Positions 57,249-64,000 of a DNA stretch of 64,000 bases are shown piece by piece; position 1 is the stretch's first letter, and each line of letters opens with the position of its first letter. This stretch comes from Pseudisothecium myosuroides (taxonomy: Eukaryota > Streptophyta > Bryopsida > Hypnales > Lembophyllaceae), in NCBI GenBank assembly GCA_951799445.1, contig OX637287.1:31886224-31950223 (forward strand), read 5' to 3'. The translations under genes and the position numbers were made by a program. The notes beneath the pieces are model-generated. The model made no database searches and was not told where the DNA came from. It saw nothing but the letters and a program-made list of their open reading frames with translations.

Positions 57249-57275
57249 GTCACGTTTATGGGTGCTCCTACCTTA

Positions 57276-57287
57276 GTCCTTTAGGGG
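57276..57287. mobile_element. Terminal piece of the split foldback TTAA element (F1 copy b)
   Basis: gtcctttagggg followed by TTAA (57288-57291) closes foldback copy b, whose left terminus is at 31144. The element now spans 26 kb because of two internal insertions. Confidence 0.88.
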
Positions 57288-57291
57288 TTAA

Positions 57292-58022
57292 AAAAAAAAT
57301 TTGGTCAAATCTGACAGCTGAGTAGTCTATATGTGAAGCTTTTTGGTTGCACATGTAGTGTCTGTCAATTTCCATTTATTATCACCTTAGTTTACAGATT
57401 GAAGGCTAAAAGTTTTTTCTTTGGTTTCTTATTGATGGAGATAGTGAGACACCAACTGCATTCTTAACTCAAATTAAACCATTTTGCAAAATATCTGACC
57501 ATGAAGCTGTAGCCCACTTCTGTAGATTCATTCAAACAACGCACATCTGTACGACTTGGCTGCGTGATAAAATACGTTGCCAATTAGTTGTGCACTGTAT
57601 CATACATGACAATTCCGCTGAAGCTGCAAACCTCAACTCCAAACAACCATCCCAAGAGCAAAGCACTCACTCGGACTGCAGCTAACTTACTCACTACTTT
57701 CTATTCACTAACTGAATTATGTCATAGATCAAAATGGGATGTACCACTTCTGAACATTGACAGAGAAAAGTGACTTTGGGGTCCTCTGTCAATGGAATTG
57801 GTCCATGTGTTCACAAAAAAAGAAAAAAAAAAAGAAAAAAAAAAAGAAGGTGACTTTGGGTTTCCAAGTGACTTTGGGCTTAAATTAGGAGACTGTTTGC
57901 TCAAGGGTATCTTTCAATGTCAAGAACATTTGCAACAAACATATCCACAAATGTATTACAATTTGTGTGAGACAACAAAGCAGCAATAAAAAAAAGCCTG
58001 ATGTAAAATTGACATGTATGTT
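57292..58022. other. Intergenic, low-complexity
   Basis: No gene. Holds a purine tract (57817-57850, runs of A with G) bracketed by two copies of gtgactttggg (57769 and 57850, with a third near 57868). Confidence 0.4.
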
Positions 58023-58124
58023 AGGGCCGGTTTACACCAAGGTCGGACTAGAGGTTCCGTTGAATTATCAAAACAGGGATTGGTGGAGAGATTGGCAAGG
58101 TCCAAGTTGGGTTTATACTTTGGC

Positions 58125-59239
58125 TGTCGTACGCGTAATCTAGGCGTAAGTATCTTTAACAACAAAACGTGATAAAATGACACAAGTTATCGTCCCAGGA
58201 GATTCCAGACGTTGCTTCAAAATTAGTGTTTCTAGACCTCTAAGTTTCCGGACTTTGACCACCTCGAGAGGGGTCCTTTCAACACACGAACTCTTTTCCG
58301 GAACTACTTCCTTTCCGGATTCTCTTCCGGATCCGGCTCTATCCAATCTTCCGGTTCCGTCTTTCTAACAAGTTGGTTTTCGATACCTCTGTTTTACCCT
58401 CAGAGGGTTCCTCACTTGCTCTTTCCGAGGGGTAGGGAACTGCACCACTCCGTATCTGACATAAACATAAAACAAAACACAACCCGAGAATAGATCTAGT
58501 TGAGTAAACAGGGTGGCATCCTCACAACGTCCCGGATGGCCTATCCGGAAAGCTGGTCACACAGGGTAGCATTAGGTCCTCCTTACTACAACGACGGATA
58601 CCGGACTTCCGGAACTAAGGGAATGACTTCCTACCTCTCGACCGCTCATGAGGTTGACTAGCCTTCCGGATGGGTGGAAATATTCCTCTGGCGGTTGCCT
58701 ATCTCCGCACGGAACCGCCCCTGCGAATTCCAGACTAGCTTCCGGACCACTCCTTGGTCTCCACCGGATTGCCGTACCAGCGATTTAAAGGCGCCACTTT
58801 CTCACTATACAAGTCTAAAAACTCATCCGCAAAACACACTCAGCCTAATCCGGCAGTCCACGAATCCGGACTCCTCCCCTTGCCCACTCTCACTTACACA
58901 TCCACACAAGTGACTATAGACGCGATACGTAAGAGAATAATCCAACGAGTGCTTTCCTGAATGCTTCAGATTAAATGAACAAGGAAAAGGAATGACAGGC
59001 CAACAAGCCGGCCTGCCCTTAAAAACCCACAAAAAGGTAGCCCAAACAGCCATCAGAAAAACCGGCCAACGGCCAAACAGAAAGCAAAAAGGCAACGGCC
59101 CTGAAGACCGTTCCGGGAAAACTGGGAAACCGTTTAACTCCTAAAAGTCCGGAACTACTGGACCCACATCCGGAAAATCCGGTTCCGGAACTACCATCCT
59201 GGTAAGAATCCTAACTATTATTACGGCTACCCTAGATAG
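58125..59239. other. 3' non-coding part of TGTCG element copy 2
   Basis: Extremely rich in TTCCGGA/TCCGGA/CCGGAA words (dozens in 1.1 kb). Shares TCAGAGGGTTC and TACTACAACGA with copy 1. No open frame with family resemblance. Confidence 0.55.
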
Positions 59240-61141
59240 TCACCTATTTCTCTTAGCCTTCTTTACAGAAGTGCCACTCTGAGATGGCGATCCACCTGTC
59301 TTCTGGGGTGGGGTGTTCTTTGTCTTTGACCTGGTCCAGGGAGGCTGCAACTCTTCTTCTTTCGATTGAGTCGTCTCCTCCTCCTCTTCCGATTCCGGGT
59401 CCGTCTCGCTCAGTAGCCGTCGCCCCCTTGGTTTCGGAACAGTAAGATCGATGAGCTGGGACGGTGGCGGTGTCTGGAGAAGGGGCTGGAGCATGTGAGT
59501 GAAACTCACCGGATCCGTCCGAGCTGGATTCAACACCGTTCCGGGTACAGTTGGTTCCCGGAACGTAGAAGAAACCGGTCTGTCGGGGAAGAGATTCGCC
59601 ACCGACGCAGTTCTTCCGGCTGGAATTCCTAGGACAACGTCTTTTACCGGAGTCGAGGCCGCAAACTGCTTCACTAGCGACCTCCTCTTCTGGGCCGATG
59701 CTGTTCCGGCTTGCGATGTTCCGGCAATCGTTTTACTCTTTGCCGGAGAAGGCTGGTTCTGTGTCCCTCCTTCTTGGAGATCCTGACCCAGGTCAAAAAG
59801 GCCTTGGTCTAACCCCTCAAGCGGATCCAAGTTTCCCAACAGTTGCCGGACTTCCTTGAGCATTCCTTCAATCCGGACTTCAAAATCTACGAGGATGCTC
59901 ACCACCTTTGTTCCGGCCACGTGACCATCCTTTACCATCTGAGAATTCCAGAGTGTAGCTCTGGCAAGAATATCCGCCGGATTGTCAAACAGACTTCTGA
60001 CATTCCGGACCAGATCGAGGGCTTCTCCCTCCTTTGCTTCAGCAGCCATTCGCTCTTTCTCCAACCACGCAGCTTGTTCTCGAAACCGGTCCCGTTCTTG
60101 CTCCAAGGTCAGAATCCGGTCCTCCAGCTGCTTTACTGCTTCCGGATCTGGCCTTTCCGTCAACGCCACCAGGATTTGGGTTTCTTCCTTCACACCCAAT
60201 TTCTCGCACATCTCCCGGATCAGCGCTGACATCCGCTCATTCTGTGCCCGGGTAGCTAACAGCCATTTGATGGTGGCGTCTAGCTGATCCGTTTCCGGAA
60301 GTGATTCTCGGGGCTTCTCCACCTCCTCGGCTTCTTGCTTCCCCCGCGCACCCTGATCAGTTGATTTACGGCGCGTCCCTCCAACGTTAGGTGATGCCTG
60401 CTCCGGTTCCGGTTCCTCTTCTTCCGGCTCGAGCTCATCCGGTTCATCTTCCACGGGAAGTCCATACTTCAACAAATTCTCGCCCTTCCGGTACACTGTC
60501 ATTTCCGGTCCGGTCAGTGCATCCTCGGAGTGATACAGATGGAAAAGATAGGGGCTAATCGGACTTGACTTCTTGTTCGCGATATTGACCGCTAACTTTT
60601 CCACTACGGAGTGAATGATCACTCCCCAACTGACCGGCCTGGGAGCTGGATTCTCTTTGTCTCCCAGCGCTCCGAAAATAGTGTTTGCCACAGTCATTGT
60701 AATCCGGGTGGGCTTTTCCGGATACAAGATAGGGATGAGGAATGCTAACAACTGCCCATCCCGGGGACTCTTACAGTCACTCGCGGCGTTCCCTTCCTTG
60801 GAATTTGCATGACTTCGGAATACCTCCACGGCGTAAGTGTCCGTCCGGGATGCCATTCCGGAACCCCTGCTTGGCGTAAAGTATGCCTTCGCCCACAACT
60901 CCGGAGTCCAGGCCCTAGATCGACCCCTAATCGTCAAATCGAACTGATTACCCACTCCGGAAACCAGCTCGTCAATCATCTCTTCACTCCGGACGTTCCA
61001 TGGACGTTTTACCAATCCTAAACACCCCATGATTTCTAGGTCCTCTTCTAACTCCTTCAGGCGCTCCAGATCCGATGGGATAACCGGACGTACGCCCCGG
61101 GCTGTCACTACCGACCTCCGGGATCGACTCGCTTCCGCCAT
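59240..61141 (-). CDS. Single ORF of TGTCG element copy 2; plant-transposon-protein/Gag-like, 633 aa
   Basis: Uninterrupted. The ATG at 61141 (MAEASRSRRSVV) is chosen because it aligns with the paralogue at 19365-21140; an in-frame ATG at 61252 exists. Conserved N-terminal domain: MGCLGLVKRPW, NQFDLTIRG, FLIPILYPEKPTRIT, NTIFGALG, SPISPYLFHLY, LLKYG. Then an acidic hinge (DEPDELEPEEEEPEPE), a long coiled coil (about 330-430, QLEDRILTLEQERDRFREQA), a Pro/Ser-rich segment and a basic tail. Conservation of domain order but low identity outside the N-terminus implies purifying selection on the N-terminal domain. No enzymatic motif is visible. Confidence 0.6.
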   Translation of the reverse strand: MAEASRSRRSVVTARGVRPVIPSDLERLKELEEDLEIMGCLGLVKRPWNVRSEEMIDELVSGVGNQFDLTIRGRSRAWTPELWAKAYFTPSRGSGMASRTDTYAVEVFRSHANSKEGNAASDCKSPRDGQLLAFLIPILYPEKPTRITMTVANTIFGALGDKENPAPRPVSWGVIIHSVVEKLAVNIANKKSSPISPYLFHLYHSEDALTGPEMTVYRKGENLLKYGLPVEDEPDELEPEEEEPEPEQASPNVGGTRRKSTDQGARGKQEAEEVEKPRESLPETDQLDATIKWLLATRAQNERMSALIREMCEKLGVKEETQILVALTERPDPEAVKQLEDRILTLEQERDRFREQAAWLEKERMAAEAKEGEALDLVRNVRSLFDNPADILARATLWNSQMVKDGHVAGTKVVSILVDFEVRIEGMLKEVRQLLGNLDPLEGLDQGLFDLGQDLQEGGTQNQPSPAKSKTIAGTSQAGTASAQKRRSLVKQFAASTPVKDVVLGIPAGRTASVANLFPDRPVSSTFREPTVPGTVLNPARTDPVSFTHMLQPLLQTPPPSQLIDLTVPKPRGRRLLSETDPESEEEEETTQSKEEELQPPWTRSKTKNTPPQKTGGSPSQSGTSVKKAKRNR

Positions 61142-61597
61142 CTCACCGACTGCTAGGACAATCCGGTGCAATCGGCACCTTCCTCCCTTTCTCTCCCTAA
61201 CACGCCCTAACTCACCACTCTTTCTCTCTTCTAACGCACCGTGGAAGAGCACGGGTAAAAGAGACTGAATGAGGCTGGCGGTGGGGTTTAAATACCTGTC
61301 GGAACCCTAAGTTCCCGCCGCCAAAAACGTTCCCGTAAGTTCCCTAGCCGGAACCTAGGCGGTAGGTCCCTACGATCCGGAACTTTCCGGAACTTTTCCG
61401 GCTTTCCGGCTACGGTTTCCGGAAGATTGCGTACCCTATTTAGAGTTTTATCTTTTCTCTGTAGAAACTAATTTCTATTTCTAATATCTAAGTCCTAACT
61501 TTGTATTTAAATGCAAAAATTGAAAAAGTTCTGCTACTTTTACCTTTACTAAACTGTTAATTGGGACTTTCCGGATGATACGTACTCCCACATTGGC

Positions 61598-61935
61598 CAT
61601 GGCCCATGCCATTCTTCATGGATGTGAAGTCTACTTGGAATCCTACATGGCCAAAGCTAATAATATTTTGTCGTTTTTTAGGAGCTTTTTCTTTGACCAC
61701 CTCTTTGAAGTAGGCCTAATAGATTTCTAAGAGACCATGGCATGTTAGAACCTCACAACCATAGATTTTTTCTATTTAATTGATCTTACAGTTGACGATG
61801 TTAAATCTAATAATAAATAGATATGGCCTGACTATGGTCTCTCTTGGATTTATACCAAGAGCATACAAAGTGCCATTACTATTTTTTGTCCTAGGCTCTT
61901 GCTTTGGCATGGTCACATGACTCACATCTAATTAA
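61598..61935. other. Remnant of the older TIR element, no gene
   Basis: AT-rich sequence between the two insertions. Contains repeated catggcc words (ggccatggcccatgcc) near its left edge. Nothing else recognised. Confidence 0.4.
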
Positions 61936-62865
61936 CCCCTAAAGGACCGGCATGCATTTTTTAGTTGTATAGAAATTTTGGGCAGGTACGTGTGACTAGA
62001 GATTTCCATATTTTAAGCTGAAATTTTAATAGAAGGTGGGCGCAAGGAATATCTTTCATATGCACTAAATTTCAGCACATTTGGAAATAGGAGTCAAAAG
62101 TTATGGCCAAATATGCCACTTTTTTTATAACTGGGCAGTCTGGGCAGCAAAAAAAAATTGGCAAAAATTTGATTTTTTTTTTTTAAATATTTTTTTTCTT
62201 ATAGATTATATTTTTGTCTATCTGTAAAGCTTTCATTCATTTCATTTGGATTTGTTATGAGAAAGTTATGGACATTCTTGTTTTTCGGGCAGTTAGAGCA
62301 TCTTCTTGAAAAAAATAAATTGTAGGATTCATTTCTGAATGCTATTTTTGCAATTTTTAAAAAAAAAATTCTCATGGTTTAGTTTACTTGCTATGACAAT
62401 CTCACCACTGGGATTAGTGTATTTTAATTCCATCTAAAATATATTAATATTTTAGATTTTCCTTCTATCTCGTGTCTACTTCTACTTAATAAACTTTTTA
62501 GGAATGATAATTAAGTTTTTTTGAATGTTCTTTTTTTCCCTAGACTCTCAACTCAATTCTCCACTATAAAGATTTAAAGCTCAAAACTCTGTAGTGCAAA
62601 AAATTTAAGTTAAAAATGTTTAAAGTCAAAAAATCTAGTCCCGCAATGTGTTGAAATACTTGTTTTTTCCACTTTAAATGCAGATATCTTGCAATCTGAG
62701 CGGTCAAAAATTCTGAAACTTTTTCCACACATTCTCATACTAGTTAGGTGTAAGATCTTGTGGTTAGATGTGCAAAGAAAACATTTTCAAATGTTTTTAC
62801 TCCTTGCTATAGAAATGGCAGTTTTGAGTATTTTTTGGTAGAAAAAAGGCCAGGGCCTTTAGGGG
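61936..62865. mobile_element. TTAA-type non-autonomous element, copy 2 (F2 family)
   Basis: CCCCTAAAGGACCGGCATGC after TTAA (61932-61935) to ...GGCCTTTAGGGG before TTAA (62866-62869). Colinear with 2362-3293 over its whole 930 bp with scattered substitutions, confirming a mobile family with sharp ends. Confidence 0.88.
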
Positions 62866-62933
62866 TTAACGAAGTGGGGTACCCTGAAACACTTTTGGTC
62901 TTTGGTCTGGCCCTGGTATAAACCCGCCTTTAT

Positions 62934-64000
62934 GCAATCACAATGTACATGGAGTACATTGCACAACACAATTATTACCTTCGGTACTTTAAAAAATGTT
63001 GTCTGAATTCTGCCACAAAAATGTTATTTTAGTAGAACTTGAAAAATTTGTTTAGACATTGTCCTTCTTTGCAGGACATTAAATTTGTCCATTTGAAATG
63101 GGCCCACGCTGATGTGGCATGACATCACATCTACCTCACTTTACATCAAAAGCCATTTATTATTTGCATTTAGAATTGAATTGGGAAGACAAGCTCTTTA
63201 TATACATGAGGGGTGGTAGGAAGTAAACCCAGGGAGATCACTGTTGATTTTTGCAAAACTATGTGAGTTAAAAGATAGGGTCTATTTAATTCAAAGCGGA
63301 GAAATTTTATATAATATGTAGGACTACTATAGGGGCCACAAAATGCAACATACTTTATTATATATAAATAAGGGTATATAAAAACATCATGTAGTAGGAA
63401 TTTTTATTAATAAATTAGCCTTGGTAGTTAGAGCCTGTGCAAATTTTTCATAGTACAATGAATATAGATGTAAACAGATAATTTCATGTGGATGATAAAA
63501 TAGACATATTTAGTTAAGAAAATCTACAATGGAGGGTGGTTGATAAAAATTGTGCCACTATACTAGTAGTGTATGTATCAAAAAAATTAAGTGTAAACGT
63601 AAGGCATTGACCACAAGTGGCAGAAATTGTCACATTGCACGAATAGGAAAGTTTACCTTAATTAGTAGGTTCAATGATTGAACTAAAAACTATACAACAT
63701 GAGGATGTAGTTTATAGTCTGTTTAACTTTATTCTTTGAAGCCATAAATACACTCATATTGGATGAAATATTCATGGGGTAGTTTCAGTAGGGTATTCTA
63801 AAGTGTTCAATATTATTAACTCCTATAGACCAAAGGGTGTTTTGGAAGAGAAATAAATCCAAAATTACCAATTTTTGATGCATTGTCCAAAATGAAATAA
63901 AATCTTCTTTTTTTGTTAAATTCCAAACATAAAAAAGTGTATTAAATATTTAAGGCAATGAGTGGAAAAAATTTCAGCCCATTTGACTACATGGATTGCA
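62934..64000. other. AT-rich intergenic stretch without a recognised gene
   Basis: About 63150-63230 resembles 363-450 (tttagaattgaattgggaagacaagctctttatatacatgag ... gtggtaggaagtaaa). No coding exon or delimitable element otherwise. Confidence 0.4.

Larger units (their letters stand above)
53752..57273. mobile_element. Pogo-like DNA transposon, 3,522 bp, perfect 24-bp TIRs, TA duplication
   Basis: TIRs start AGGTAGGAGCACCCATAAAC at 53752 and are mirrored exactly to 57273. TA flanks at 53750-53751 and 57274-57275. The interior carries a minus-strand pogo/DDE_1 transposase gene with three stop codons. The element interrupts the right terminus of foldback copy b. The insertion-site TA in gac-TA-agct corresponds to CA in the intact copy, consistent with a C-to-T change that created the target. 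Confidence 0.93.
58125..61592. mobile_element. TGTCG...CACA element with 5-bp TSD (copy 2, 3,468 bp)
   Basis: Starts TGTCGTACGCGTAATC and ends ...GATACGTACTCCCACA. Flanked by ttggc on both sides (58120-58124 and 61593-61597). Same length class, TG...CA ends, 5-bp duplication, single minus-strand ORF and shared non-coding blocks as the 18164-21650 element, yet well diverged in sequence, so the family is old and has at least two lineages. No LTRs, no integrase and no transposase. Confidence 0.8.
58023..62933. mobile_element. Older TIR element hosting two later insertions
   Basis: The left end AGGGCCGGTTTACACCAAGG and the reverse complement of the right end, AAGGCGGGTTTATACCAGGG, match at most positions over about 28 bp, suggesting the diverged TIRs of one element. 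Removing the TGTCG element (58125-61592) and the TTAA element (61936-62865) leaves roughly 0.5 kb, the size of a MITE. The target duplication is not clear. Confidence 0.45.

Overview
This window is nuclear DNA from a green plant (streptophyte). The evidence is a spliced bulb-type-lectin receptor-like kinase gene with plant-style GT-AG introns, exons of the plant form of VAC14, a mariner element with the CTCCCTCCGT terminus classic for plant Stowaway/mariner elements, and an interstitial CCCTAAA tract. The AT-rich, deeply nested transposon landscape suggests a large, repeat-loaded genome, perhaps a non-seed plant; the species cannot be read from the sequence. Only one apparently intact host gene is visible, the kinase at 6.3-9.6 kb. 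Nearly everything else is mobile DNA, much of it delimitable to the base by terminal inverted repeats (TIRs) and target-site duplications (TSDs).

Layout. 1-6.0 kb: AT-rich sequence with a TA-type MITE, a TTAA-type element and a 569-bp Stowaway/mariner element. 6.3-9.6 kb: the receptor kinase (7 exons, 704 aa). About 9.72-29.99 kb: a roughly 20-kb Plavaka-type (CACTA/KDZ-related) transposon with a 13-exon transposase (23.0-28.6 kb), an opposite-strand accessory gene (10.8-13.4 kb), subterminal repeat arrays and a captured multi-exon fragment of VAC14 (16.7-21.7 kb). Nested in it are a 3.49-kb TGTCGC...GCGACA element with 5-bp TSDs, a TTAA element, a TA MITE and a foldback element lying in a transposase intron. 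31.14-57.29 kb: a foldback TTAA element split by two later insertions. One is a giant 21,877-bp transposon (31707-53583; 29-bp perfect TIRs; ATAT TSD). The other is a 3,522-bp pogo-like element (53752-57273; 24-bp perfect TIRs; TA TSD). 58.0-62.9 kb: an older TIR element carrying a second 3.47-kb TGTCG-type element (5-bp TSD ttggc) and a second TTAA element. 62.9-64.0 kb: AT-rich repeats.

The most novel system is the giant element. It encodes a DUF7869-type presumed transposase on the minus strand and, divergently, a 1,658-codon five-exon protein with a possible methyltransferase-like motif and a C-terminal FCP1-like domain. The 5' intron of both genes, and the next three introns of the second gene, carry about 30 copies of a palindrome, TTTAACTCG then 3 nt then CGAGTTAAA. 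Several copies show symmetric (compensatory) changes in both arms, while the sequence between copies has diverged. This points to a selected hairpin or a dyad binding site shared by both transcription units. Between the genes lie two families of roughly 165-171-bp tandem repeats.

A second theme is decay. Nine in-frame nonsense codons interrupt otherwise open transposon reading frames; all are TAG or TGA and several are clearly best explained by C-to-T change (CAG to TAG, CGA to TGA), the mark of methylated-cytosine deamination. A third is the pair of TGTCG elements, each with a single long Gag-like or plant-transposon-protein-like ORF, TG...CA ends and 5-bp TSDs, but no recognisable LTRs.
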